Part shown: piece by piece, positions 17,340-25,216 of the stretch | How positions within the stretch are numbered: the first letter of the stretch is position 1 | How the letters are laid out: the number at the start of each line of letters is the position of its first letter | Assembly (NCBI RefSeq): GCF_024919275.1 | Contig: NZ_JANWGH010000003.1 | Coordinates: 781,677 to 845,676 of the forward strand | Length of the DNA: 64,000 bases | Origin: Algoriphagus limi | GTDB lineage: Bacteria > Bacteroidota > Bacteroidia > Cytophagales > Cyclobacteriaceae | Direction of reading: 5' to 3' | The notes under the pieces: generated by a model | What the model was told of the DNA's origin: nothing | Seen by the model: the letters and a program-made list of their open reading frames with translations, nothing else | Database searches by the model: none | Translations under genes and position numbers: made by a program

Positions 17340-19174
17340 AGCTGTATTGATAAATTGATGTGATAAGATCTTCCTGGCATAGGGCGTAGGTAGAGTACTT
17401 GGTACTCTTTGTTGAGGAGGTTTTGAATACGAAATTGGATGTTGGTTTTGAAAGGGCCCAGATTGAAATTTTCGACACTCAAATGTGTTTGAGCGAGGAA
17501 ATATCCTTCCATAATTCGAGAATTATCTAGGGTTGTTGCCCTTGGTCCGACATATTGGGAACTGAATTGAAAGGAGAATTTAGCTCTTGAAAATGTCATA
17601 GAACCTCGAGCTTGATGTTGAGGTGTGTAGGGTAGTTGCTTGTTCCAAAATGAACTTGACTCCTCTGGATTGGGTAAGTTTACTGCGTTAGTATAGGTAT
17701 ACCCCCAATTGAAAGTGAGATTATTCTTCCCGATTTTTGTTTCCAATTTATTATCCCATTCTAATCCCTGATTTCGAACTTGTCGAAGATTTTCTGGGAT
17801 CCAAATTGATCCTTCAGGCTGCCAAAGAATCCAATTATTTACCTTCAATCGGTAATGGGTTAGCTGAGATTCGAAATTTCTTTTTTGCCACAAAACGCCC
17901 ATTTCTCCTTGCCAACTTTCCTCAGGAAGAAGAGATGGATTGCCTCCTGGCTCCCAATAGCGATCATTTAGAGTTGGGATTTTGAATCCTTTACCAAATG
18001 ATGTTTTAAGTGAAAATTCATTGGAAATTCTCCAGTCCATCCCGAGAGAAGGGATGAAAGGAACAACTTGGTCTTCGTAAAACAGTTGCCGTAAATTGAG
18101 CGAAAAATCCAGATTCTTAAGCCCAGAAAAGTTGATGAATTGATAGGTTTCCCATCGAACTTCTTGGGCTGAATAAGTTGATAGGTCTCCTGAGATTAGT
18201 GAGCCCCTGCTGCCCAATCGAATTTCCCAGTTGCCTGTTTGATTGAAGGTCCAGTCCGTATTCAAAAAAAGACTTGAGGTTTCATTTTTTATTTGGTTGA
18301 AATACTGACGATCCTTTACCCAACCAGATTGAACCTCAAAAATGCCTTTTCGACCATATTGTAAATATTGAAGGGAGAAACGGTGACTTTCGTCGGTTTG
18401 GATATCATGGGTGGAAGATCCCATGACAGGTTGTATTTCACGAATTGCCTCATTCCACCAGTAGGAAGCTTTGAGTTGCTGGTTGGAATTGATTTTCCAT
18501 TGGAAGTCCTGTAGAAAACCTTTCTGCTGAAAAGCAGCATGATCTTGCTTTTTGATTGGACTCCCTGCTTCTGAAAAATCTCTGTAGTTATATTCGTTGG
18601 GGTTATTTTGATAGTAAACCTTGGTTTGTATTCCCAGTTTTTCAGTGGAATAGCCTCCTTTTAGGCCTACATGATATTGACCAAAACTTCCAAATTCCTG
18701 TTGGAATAATAGAGTAGGAGATTGATTGAATAGTGACTCGCTTGAGAGGTGGATGCTTCCGCTCAATGATTCATTTCCCAATAGTGCACCATCCGATCCA
18801 AAAGAAAGATCGACTTGGTCAACCGCAATCATTGGGAGGATTGATAAATCACTTTGACCTAGGGAAGGACTATTGAGAGGGATTCCGTTCCAGAAAATTG
18901 CCGTATGCCCAGCTGATGTTCCTCTGAAATTCGAAGAAGCCAACATGCCCGGTCCATATTGGCGAATAAATACGGGGCTTTTTTCCGCTAAAAGCTCAGC
19001 AATCGATCGGTTTGTGTAATTTTTTAATTCTTCTTTGTTCCAAGAAATACGCTTTTTCCCCCGTCCATATTCTTGGTAAACAGGGGCTTCAATTTGAATT
19101 TCTTGCAGACGTAAAGTGTCTGACTTTTCGACTTCTTGGCCGAAAAGCAGGACCACCCAAACAAATAATATCAT
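17336..19174 (-). CDS. btuB: TonB-dependent cobalamin receptor BtuB-like
   Basis: The 612-residue outer-membrane receptor has an N-terminal plug domain (residues about 40-150, with IAELLAEKSPVFIRQYGPG and TSAGHTAIFWNGIPLNSP), then a 22-strand-type barrel rich in aromatic and Asn residues, ending in a short beta strand typical of barrel C-termini. The cobalamin riboswitch upstream and the overlapping DUF5074 gene identify the substrate as a corrinoid. The start is uncertain: the ATG at 19174 gives a short hydrophobic signal without an N-terminal basic residue. There is no carboxypeptidase-like domain, so it is not a SusC-type receptor. Barrel function requires TonB, which is not in the window. 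Confidence 0.9.
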   Translation of the reverse strand: MILFVWVVLLFGQEVEKSDTLRLQEIQIEAPVYQEYGRGKKRISWNKEELKNYTNRSIAELLAEKSPVFIRQYGPGMLASSNFRGTSAGHTAIFWNGIPLNSPSLGQSDLSILPMIAVDQVDLSFGSDGALLGNESLSGSIHLSSESLFNQSPTLLFQQEFGSFGQYHVGLKGGYSTEKLGIQTKVYYQNNPNEYNYRDFSEAGSPIKKQDHAAFQQKGFLQDFQWKINSNQQLKASYWWNEAIREIQPVMGSSTHDIQTDESHRFSLQYLQYGRKGIFEVQSGWVKDRQYFNQIKNETSSLFLNTDWTFNQTGNWEIRLGSRGSLISGDLSTYSAQEVRWETYQFINFSGLKNLDFSLNLRQLFYEDQVVPFIPSLGMDWRISNEFSLKTSFGKGFKIPTLNDRYWEPGGNPSLLPEESWQGEMGVLWQKRNFESQLTHYRLKVNNWILWQPEGSIWIPENLRQVRNQGLEWDNKLETKIGKNNLTFNWGYTYTNAVNLPNPEESSSFWNKQLPYTPQHQARGSMTFSRAKFSFQFSSQYVGPRATTLDNSRIMEGYFLAQTHLSVENFNLGPFKTNIQFRIQNLLNKEYQVLYLRPMPGRSYHINLSIQL

Positions 19175-19176
19175 GC

Positions 19177-19269
19177 CTAATCGAATGAATAAGGTTCATT
19201 TCGATTCGGGCTTGAAAGAAGTGGGAAGAAATGGAACGAGGAAGAATTCCTGGGAATCTTCTTTGGCAT
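19177..19269 (-). CDS. possible 30-residue leader ORF between the B12 riboswitch and btuB
   Basis: An ATG at 19269 opens a 30-codon frame (MPKKIPRNSSSF...) whose TAG ends 2 bases before the btuB ATG. A GGAGG lies at 19289-19285, 15 bases upstream. The stop-start arrangement (GATTAGGCATG) would suit translational coupling, and btuB itself lacks a Shine-Dalgarno sequence. A frame this short can occur by chance. Confidence 0.2.
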   Translation of the reverse strand: MPKKIPRNSSSFHFFPLLSSPNRNEPYSFD

Positions 19270-19311
19270 GTCTTCTCAGCTTTTCCTCCGAAAGCACAGA
19301 ATCTATCAGAA

Positions 19312-19500
19312 ATAGGCAGGTCTCCTGGCTCGTCTGACTTTTGCTACCTTCTCAAGCCCTTTCGATAGTTATCGATTTCAGCTCAATGGCCTTGTTTGCG
19401 AAAGCTTTTTTCAAACTTACAGTTGCGGGGACAGCTCCGGTCTTTCACCGGATTCCCTTTTAATCCTTGACTTTTCAGGGGAAAAATCAGGAACCTAATT
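19312..19500 (-). ncRNA. cobalamin (B12) riboswitch
   Basis: Read on the minus strand, the aptamer core runs GGGAATCCGGTGAAAGACCGG, then AGCTGTCCCCGCAACTGTAAG (plus 19416-19438). Next come the GCCATTG element (plus 19384-19390, variant of GCCACTG) and the B12 box GCCAGGAGACCTGCC (plus 19315-19329). These are the diagnostic conserved blocks of the class. The following 138 bases to the btuB ATG hold the expression platform. I see a weak hairpin (GAAGATTCC / GGAATTCTTC) but no T-tracted terminator, so translational control is more likely. It should repress btuB and the DUF5074 gene when cobalamin is plentiful. Confidence 0.95.
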
Positions 19501-19609
19501 CTACTCCAAACATACATGGTTTTGTGATTGGTAAGAAAGGCAGCACCAAAAAAATTTTGTACCATGTGGTGATATCGCCTTACTTTGAGATTGCTAAACC
19601 CTTAAAAGC

Positions 19610-20746
19610 TTGAAGTATTTATCACTTTCAGTTATTCTCTTTACTTCCTTTTGGAGCTGTTCGCCAAAATCAGAAAGGATAGAGGAGGATTTTGAAAAAA
19701 TCCAGCTTCAGTATGCAAAAGGCTTTTCTCTTCAGAAGGGAGATGGGGTTTGGGTAATTGACGTTTTACAACCTTGGACCGGAGCACTGGAAAGTTTTCG
19801 TTATTTGGTAGTTGAAGAAGGAATTCAAAGTCCCCAAATCCAGGCAGATGCGGTGGTTCATTTACCCGCTAAAAAAGTGATTCTAACGTCTACAACGCAT
19901 ATACCTCATTTAGACCTCCTTGGAGAGACAAAGTCTTTGATTGGGTTTCCAAATTTAGATTTAATCTCTTCCTCTACAGTTTGGGAGCAGATAGAAAAAG
20001 GAGAAATTCAGGATTTGGGCTCGGCTCCCTCTGCCAATGTGGAAATGATCATTGATCTTCAGCCTGATTGGGTGATGATTTCGACTTTGGGCGATGATTT
20101 GAAGCAAGTTAAAGTACTTGAACAAGCGGGGATTCCTGCATTAATTAATGGAGAGTATGTAGAGCAGCATCCATTAGGAAGGGCTGAATGGATTAAGTTT
20201 ACGGGAGTTCTTTTTGGGAAATACGAGGAGGCTGAGAAGGTATTTCGGAGCATTGAAAATTCTTATTTTAGTGCTTTGGAGTCCGTAAAAAATTTGGAAG
20301 CTTCTTCGAAGCCAACCGTCCTTTCCGGAGTTTTGTACGAGGATAGCTGGTTTGCCCCTGGGGCGGATAGCTGGGGAGCACAAATTCTGAATCAGGCAGG
20401 AGGTGATTACGTCTTTTCAGATCAAGATGGAACAGGAAGTGTTCCTCTTAGTTATGAGTTTGTAATTGACCGAGCAATCGAATCGGAATTTTGGATTGGG
20501 TCTGCTGATTTTGAAAGTTTAGAGCAGATGAAGGAGCAGGAGCCTCGATATCGGATTTTCAAAGCATTTCAGGAGGGAAATGTTTTTACTTATAGTAGAA
20601 AAAGAGGTCCTCGTGGAGGCTTTGAATATTTTGAGTTGGGCTATGTCCGTCCTGATTTGGTTTTAAAAGATCTAATAAAAATTCTTCATCCTGATTTACT
20701 CCCTGGTTACCAATTGTACTTCTATCAAAAGTTAAATGAAAAGTAA
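19610..20746 (+). CDS. btuF: cobalamin ABC transporter substrate-binding lipoprotein BtuF-like
   Basis: The start is a TTG at 19610 (MKYLSLSVIL), forced by an in-frame stop at 19595; the product is 378 residues. A lipobox (FWSC, Cys17) precedes a class III periplasmic binding fold: residues about 85-115 carry VVHLPAKKVILTSTTHIPHLDLLG, followed by DLQPDWVMIS, the helical backbone and a C-terminal lobe ending near KILHPDLLPG. The fold is shared by BtuF, FhuD and siderophore binders. Cobalamin is assigned because the divergent btuB side carries a B12 riboswitch. It overlaps the permease gene by 11 bases. Confidence 0.87.
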   Translation: MKYLSLSVILFTSFWSCSPKSERIEEDFEKIQLQYAKGFSLQKGDGVWVIDVLQPWTGALESFRYLVVEEGIQSPQIQADAVVHLPAKKVILTSTTHIPHLDLLGETKSLIGFPNLDLISSSTVWEQIEKGEIQDLGSAPSANVEMIIDLQPDWVMISTLGDDLKQVKVLEQAGIPALINGEYVEQHPLGRAEWIKFTGVLFGKYEEAEKVFRSIENSYFSALESVKNLEASSKPTVLSGVLYEDSWFAPGADSWGAQILNQAGGDYVFSDQDGTGSVPLSYEFVIDRAIESEFWIGSADFESLEQMKEQEPRYRIFKAFQEGNVFTYSRKRGPRGGFEYFELGYVRPDLVLKDLIKILHPDLLPGYQLYFYQKLNEK

Positions 20747-21761
20747 CAGAACCGCCTTTCTATTTCTGGTTTGCTTGCTCTTTTTGGGGATGATTTTTCT
20801 CCTCAATTTGAGTTTGGGTTCTGTGGAAATCGGTTTTTCGGAAGTCTTTTGGGGATTGATTACTGATCATTGGGAAAAAGCATCCTATCGGGAGATAGTT
20901 CTTAATTTCCGACTGCCAAAAGCCTTGGTGGCGATTTTGGTTGGAATAGGTCTGAGCTTGAGTGGCCTTCAAATGCAAACATTCTTCCGAAATCCCCTAG
21001 CAGGACCTTATGTTTTGGGGATTAGTTCGGGTGCAGGTTTTGGTGTAGCAGTTTTATTATTAGCAGGTTCAGCCTTAGGTTTTACTGTAGGAGCGATCTC
21101 TCCTTGGAGTACTGCTTTTGCTGGAGTTTTTGGGGCAGGAGGGATTTTACTTTTGGTAAGTGCGGTGGCTTGGCGAGTTAGGGATAGCATGACGCTTTTG
21201 ATTGTTGGAGTCATGTTTGGGGCGACTGTTTCAGCTTTGATTTCGGTGATGTCCTATTTTTCACAAGCAGAATCTCTCAAATTATACACGATTTGGTCTT
21301 TAGGAAGTCTCGGTGGACTTGGCTGGAATCAAGTTTTGATTTTGGCAGTATTAGTCCTTTTCGGAACCTTGCCTGTGATTGCTTCCACACGTTCTTTCAA
21401 TGCGCTTCTTTTAGGAGAATCTTATGCTGAAAGTATGGGAATCAATTCCATGAAATTACGTTGGTTGGTTATTCTTAGTACAGGGATCTTGGCAGGTGGG
21501 ATTACAGCATTTTGTGGGCCGATTGCATTTGTTGGGATCGCAGTTCCACATCTCGCCCGATTACTTTGGAAAAGTCCGGATCATCGGATTTTATTTCCGG
21601 GTTCTGCAGTAGTTGGAGCAGGGCTTTTATTGCTATGCGACACGATTAGTCAATTGCCGGGTTCGGCTCAGACCTTACCCATCAATGCTGTTACCTCTTT
21701 GGTAGGGGCTCCTGTTGTGATTGGGTTGGTGATTAAAAGGAACTTTAGCAAGGAGTTTTAA
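20736..21761 (+). CDS. btuC: FecCD-family ABC permease BtuC-like
   Basis: The 341-residue polytopic protein has about ten membrane helices. Family landmarks are the N-terminal FRLPKALVAILVGIGLSLSG, then FFRNPLAGPYVLGISSGAGFG, and near the C-terminus FCGPIAFVGIAVPHLARLLW, which contains the coupling-helix region. Such permeases form dimers that import cobalamin, haem or siderophores. It starts inside the btuF stop region and its stop abuts the btuD ATG, so the three genes form a tight operon. Confidence 0.92.
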   Translation: MKSNRTAFLFLVCLLFLGMIFLLNLSLGSVEIGFSEVFWGLITDHWEKASYREIVLNFRLPKALVAILVGIGLSLSGLQMQTFFRNPLAGPYVLGISSGAGFGVAVLLLAGSALGFTVGAISPWSTAFAGVFGAGGILLLVSAVAWRVRDSMTLLIVGVMFGATVSALISVMSYFSQAESLKLYTIWSLGSLGGLGWNQVLILAVLVLFGTLPVIASTRSFNALLLGESYAESMGINSMKLRWLVILSTGILAGGITAFCGPIAFVGIAVPHLARLLWKSPDHRILFPGSAVVGAGLLLLCDTISQLPGSAQTLPINAVTSLVGAPVVIGLVIKRNFSKEF

Positions 21762-22724
21762 ATGAAGCGACAAGTTCTCATCGGTAAAAATTTGTCCCTA
21801 GGATATGGTAGCGGCAATCAAAAAAAGGTGGTCTTGTCCGACTTGGATTTTAATTTGCTTTCCGGACAAATGACCTGTCTTTTAGGGCCTAATGGGGTGG
21901 GGAAATCAACTTTGATCAAAGCGATCATGGGAAAAATGGAGCCTTTTTCAGGTTCAATCGAATTATTCGGGTCTGCACCGTCTACCTATGATCGGGATGC
22001 ATTATCCAAGAAGCTTTCTGTGGTTTTGAGTGAACCGATTTTTCCAGCCCAAATGACTGTAGAGCAATTGGTAGCCTTGGGGCGTACACCCTATTTAAAT
22101 TGGTCAGGGAGACTTTCTGATGAAGATAAAAACGTAGTCAACAGGTCTTTGGAAGCAACCAAACTCGAATATCTGAGGAAGGAGCGGTTGGGTGAACTAT
22201 CAGATGGACAGCGACAAAAGGCAATGATAGCAAGAGCTTTGGCTCAAGATTGCCCGGTGATGGTTTTGGATGAGCCTACTTCTCACCTGGATTTGGTAAA
22301 CCGATATGAAGTTATGCAGTTGCTACAGGATATTGCCAAAACCCACCAAAAAGCAGTGCTTGTTGTAACCCATGATTTGGATATTGCCATTGAAACAAGC
22401 CAACAGCTTTGGATTCTCAATTGTGGAAGCCCCTTGATTTCAGGCACTCCTGAGGATTTGATCCTAAGAGGGGAGATTAATCACTTGTTGCCATCAGATA
22501 AATATTTTTTTGACTCAAAAAGAGGGAAGGTGGTGATGCATTACCAAAAAACGAAAATTGAAATTGAAGGTCCGGATGAATTGGTTTATTGGGTTGAAAA
22601 GGCACTGATTAAAAGTGGAAAGCCATTTCCAAAAGATTCTATTAGAATTTCTACAAACCCTTTTCGAATTTTTTGTCAGGATAAAGAATTCACTCGAATT
22701 TCAGAATTAATCGAAATTCTATAA
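21762..22724 (+). CDS. btuD: ABC transporter ATPase BtuD-like with C-terminal extension
   Basis: The 320-residue ATPase has Walker A GPNGVGKST near residue 45, Q-loop region LSEPIFPAQMT, signature LSDGQRQKAMIARAL, Walker B VMVLDEPTSHLD and VTHDLD. ABC importers of this class are usually about 250-260 residues. Here about 60 extra residues (KVVMHYQKTKIEIEGP... to the end) form an additional alpha/beta segment of unknown function. The ATG follows the btuC stop without a gap. It completes btuFCD; an outer-membrane receptor is provided by the divergent btuB. Confidence 0.92.
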   Translation: MKRQVLIGKNLSLGYGSGNQKKVVLSDLDFNLLSGQMTCLLGPNGVGKSTLIKAIMGKMEPFSGSIELFGSAPSTYDRDALSKKLSVVLSEPIFPAQMTVEQLVALGRTPYLNWSGRLSDEDKNVVNRSLEATKLEYLRKERLGELSDGQRQKAMIARALAQDCPVMVLDEPTSHLDLVNRYEVMQLLQDIAKTHQKAVLVVTHDLDIAIETSQQLWILNCGSPLISGTPEDLILRGEINHLLPSDKYFFDSKRGKVVMHYQKTKIEIEGPDELVYWVEKALIKSGKPFPKDSIRISTNPFRIFCQDKEFTRISELIEIL

Positions 22725-22780
22725 AGGAAGGATTTTGACTCCAAAAAGCTAGATTTTATAAGAATCATCTATAAAATTCA

Positions 22781-22788
22781 TATATTTG
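22781..22788 (+). promoter_or_regulatory. candidate -7 element for the MarR gene
   Basis: TATATTTG fits TAnnTTTG and lies 17 bases before the marR-type ATG, giving a very short leader. No convincing TTTG is seen at the -33 distance. Confidence 0.35.
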
Positions 22789-22805
22789 TCACACTAACTA
22801 TTTGT

Positions 22806-23252
22806 ATGACACAAGAGCAGTTTGCCAAATATTCCTTTTTACTCGATCGTACCGCTCGAAAAGTGAAGCAATATGCCCAGCAGCAATTCAAGCAGGGTAA
22901 TTTCGATGTAACGGTTGACCAATGGATTGTCCTTAAGAATCTATCGGAAGGCGGGGATATGAGTCAAACTGAATTGGCAAATTTGGTTTTCAAAGATCAT
23001 CCTACTCTTACTCGAATTATTGATCTGCTTGTTAAAAAAGGATATGTGGAGCGATTGCCACATCCACAGGATAGAAGAAGTTTTCAACTTCATTTAACGG
23101 ATTCAGGAGTGTCAAAAGTCACTTCCCTTCGTCCCAAAATCCTTCAAATTCGCGAGAAGGCTTGGGAAAATTTAGATGAACAGGATTTCGAGGAATTTAA
23201 GCGAATTCTAAACACCATCTATCAAAATTTAGGTGGTCAAATATTAGAATAG
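22806..23252 (+). CDS. MarR family transcriptional regulator
   Basis: The 148-residue protein has the MarR winged helix-turn-helix: dimerisation helix at the N-terminus, then MSQTELANLVFKDHPTLTRIIDLLVKKGYVERLPHPQDRRSF, which contains the recognition helix and the Asp-Arg-Arg wing. C-terminal helices complete the dimer. The ligand and targets are unknown. The next gene, ferredoxin-NADP reductase, lies 77 bases downstream in the same direction and is a possible target, but this is only a neighbourhood inference. Confidence 0.92.
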   Translation: MTQEQFAKYSFLLDRTARKVKQYAQQQFKQGNFDVTVDQWIVLKNLSEGGDMSQTELANLVFKDHPTLTRIIDLLVKKGYVERLPHPQDRRSFQLHLTDSGVSKVTSLRPKILQIREKAWENLDEQDFEEFKRILNTIYQNLGGQILE

Positions 23253-23329
23253 AGAATAATTAGTGTACGAATAATAATTATACGAACAATTTGATTTGAC
23301 GGAGGGTTTTCCCTTAAAAGAAATTCAAT

Positions 23330-24334
23330 ATGATCCAGACCGATATTTGTATCATTGGAGCAGGCCCAGTTGGCCTTTTTGCCGTATTCGAAGCAGGATT
23401 GCTCAAAATGCGCTGTCATTTGATCGATGCGCTTCCTCAAGTTGGCGGACAGCTTTCTGAAATTTATCCTCAAAAGCCGATTTATGATATTCCTGGCTAT
23501 CCTGAAATCAAAGCACAGGAATTGGTGGACAATTTGATGGAGCAGATCAAGCCATTCCAGCCGACCTTCACACTAGGCGAACGAGTGGATCATTTGGATA
23601 AGCAGGAAGATGGTAGTTACATGATTACCACAAATGAGAAAACAAAGGTTCATGCAAAGGTGATTATCATCGCCGGAGGTTTGGGTTGTTTTGAGCCTCG
23701 TAAACCTGCTTTGGATAATTTGGAAGAGTTTGAAGGCAAAGGGGTTACTTACATGGTGAAGAATCCTGAGACTTTCCGTGACAAGCGAGTGGTTTTGGCT
23801 GGTGGAGGAGACTCCGCTTTGGACTGGACGATCTATTTGGCAAAAGTTGCTAAAAAAGTTACGCTGGTTCACAGAAATGAGACCTTCCGAGGTGCTCCTG
23901 ATTCCGCTTCCAAAGTATTCGATTTGGCAAATGAAGGAAAAATTGATTTGATTTTATCTTCTAACTTGAAAGATATTTCCGGTAACGGAAAGCTAGAATC
24001 AGTAACCTTAGAGGACAAGTCAAAGGCTGAGATCAAAATTGATACGGATTATCTAATTCCACTTTTCGGACTAAGTCCGAAACTAGGCCCAATTGCTGAT
24101 TGGGGACTTTCTATTGACAAAAATGCGATTGAAGTAGATACCCGTGATTATTCAACTGGTGTGGAGCGAATCTACGCCATCGGAGATATCAATACTTATC
24201 CAGGTAAGTTGAAATTGATCCTATGTGGATTCCATGAGGCAGCGATCATGATGCATTCAGCCTTTAAGTACGTTTATCCTGATCAGAAACTCAGCTTTAA
24301 ATACACTACCGTAAACGGTGTCAATGCATTTTAA
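23330..24334 (+). CDS. ferredoxin-NADP(+) reductase, thioredoxin-reductase-like type
   Basis: The 334-residue flavoprotein has an N-terminal FAD-binding GAGPVGLFAVFEA (residues 10-22), the substrate-side GGQLSEIYPQKPIYDIPGYP segment, an NADPH-binding VVLAGGGDSALDW near residue 155, and a C-terminal YAIGDINTYPGK FAD site. The CxxC redox pair of true thioredoxin reductase is absent, which identifies the TrxR-like ferredoxin reductase group (as in Chlorobium and Bacillus). It transfers electrons between NADPH and ferredoxin. The ferredoxin gene follows 16 bases downstream, which supports the assignment. Confidence 0.93.
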   Translation: MIQTDICIIGAGPVGLFAVFEAGLLKMRCHLIDALPQVGGQLSEIYPQKPIYDIPGYPEIKAQELVDNLMEQIKPFQPTFTLGERVDHLDKQEDGSYMITTNEKTKVHAKVIIIAGGLGCFEPRKPALDNLEEFEGKGVTYMVKNPETFRDKRVVLAGGGDSALDWTIYLAKVAKKVTLVHRNETFRGAPDSASKVFDLANEGKIDLILSSNLKDISGNGKLESVTLEDKSKAEIKIDTDYLIPLFGLSPKLGPIADWGLSIDKNAIEVDTRDYSTGVERIYAIGDINTYPGKLKLILCGFHEAAIMMHSAFKYVYPDQKLSFKYTTVNGVNAF

Positions 24335-24349
24335 TTCTATCTTTGCGCC

Positions 24350-24673
24350 ATGGTAAAATTTACAGTTGAAGATCAGGACGGTAATCGTCAGGAAGTCGAA
24401 GCTCCAATGGATATGGGGCTTAGCTTAATGGAGGTTTTGAAGGCTTCTGATTACCCGATTTTGGCTACCTGTGGTGGGATGGCCTTGTGTGCTACCTGTC
24501 ATGTAGAGATTTTGGATGGGCCAAGTGAATTGGGAGAAGCTACCGATGTTGAATTAGATCAATTGGAAAATCTTCCTGAATATTACCCAACTTCCCGGCT
24601 TTCTTGTCAGATTCGAATTAGCGACCAACTAGATGGTGCTGTGATAAAGTTGAGGGGAGAAGACGTAGTATAA
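24350..24673 (+). CDS. 2Fe-2S ferredoxin (adrenodoxin type)
   Basis: The 107-residue protein has the cluster motif C-x5-C-x2-C in ATCGGMALCATCHVE plus the fourth Cys in RLSCQIR, and a beta-grasp N-terminus (VKFTVEDQDGNRQEVEA). It probably exchanges electrons with the upstream reductase, with which it forms an operon. The spacing matches vertebrate-type/Isc ferredoxins, not plant-type. Partner oxygenases or Fe-S assembly genes are not in the window. Confidence 0.94.
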   Translation: MVKFTVEDQDGNRQEVEAPMDMGLSLMEVLKASDYPILATCGGMALCATCHVEILDGPSELGEATDVELDQLENLPEYYPTSRLSCQIRISDQLDGAVIKLRGEDVV

Positions 24674-24697
24674 GAACTATTTCAAATCAAAGAATAC

Positions 24698-24728
24698 AAA
24701 AGCTGCCTAAATTTTGGCAGCTTTTTTT
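24698..24728 (+). terminator. intrinsic terminator after ferredoxin
   Basis: Stem AAAAGCTGCC / GGCAGCTTTT with an 8-base loop, continuing into a T tract to 24728. Confidence 0.9.
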
Positions 24729-24774
24729 GTATCGCTTTATTATTTGTCCTCGTATTTGAGGTAAAATTCATCTA

Positions 24775-25154
24775 ATGAAAAGGACTCTTTTTGCTTTCGT
24801 TTTTCTAGGGTTTACTTCCTGCAATCTTTTTGATTCTGAAAATCAGGTTGCAATAACTTCTGATTTAGATTTCTTGTATGAAGAAATCCAACAACTAGCA
24901 GAATCAAAACCATGTATAGATCCAAATGATTGGGATTTTGTGGCTTTGGGGAGTAAGCCCTGTGGTGGACCTTGGGAATACATTGCTTATCCCAAATCCA
25001 TAATATTCCCGAATTTTTAGCCAAAGTGAAGCGCTATAATGAGCTTCAGGAGGCGGATAATATCAAAAACAATCGCTTTTCTGATTGCATGTTTGTATCT
25101 CCTCCAAAATCAGTGACTTGTGAAAATAATAAGCCTGTATTGGTTTATGAGTGA
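24775..25154 (+). pseudogene. small secreted lipoprotein gene interrupted by a -1 frameshift
   Basis: The first frame (24775-25020) has a lipobox (GFTSC) and the motif WDFVALGSKPCGGPWEYIAY, then stops at a TAG. The -1 frame continues exactly where the family pattern would, with HNIPEFLAKVKRYNE, ending FSDCMFVSPPKSVTC and a stop at 25154. Joined near 24997, the two give a normal lipoprotein of about 126 residues with paired cysteines. A single-base deletion in or near TCCAT explains it. No slippery heptamer in the correct phase is seen, so this is a real mutation or a sequencing error, not clearly programmed frameshifting. Confidence 0.75.
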
Positions 25155-25155
25155 G

Positions 25156-25188
25156 AATATTGTTTCGTTTTGAAACAATATTTTTTTT
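25156..25188 (+). terminator. intrinsic terminator
   Basis: Stem AATATTGTTTC / GAAACAATATT (11 bp), loop GTTTT, T tract 25181-25188. It closes the frameshifted lipoprotein gene. Confidence 0.88.
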
Positions 25189-25216
25189 GATTTTCTTGAT
25201 GGGCTAATCCAGTACT

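Noticed and set aside
24775..25154. Programmed ribosomal frameshift in the small lipoprotein gene
   Set aside because: The CCCAAAT run is not in the X XXY YYZ phase needed for -1 slippage and no downstream stimulatory structure is evident; a simple mutation is more likely.
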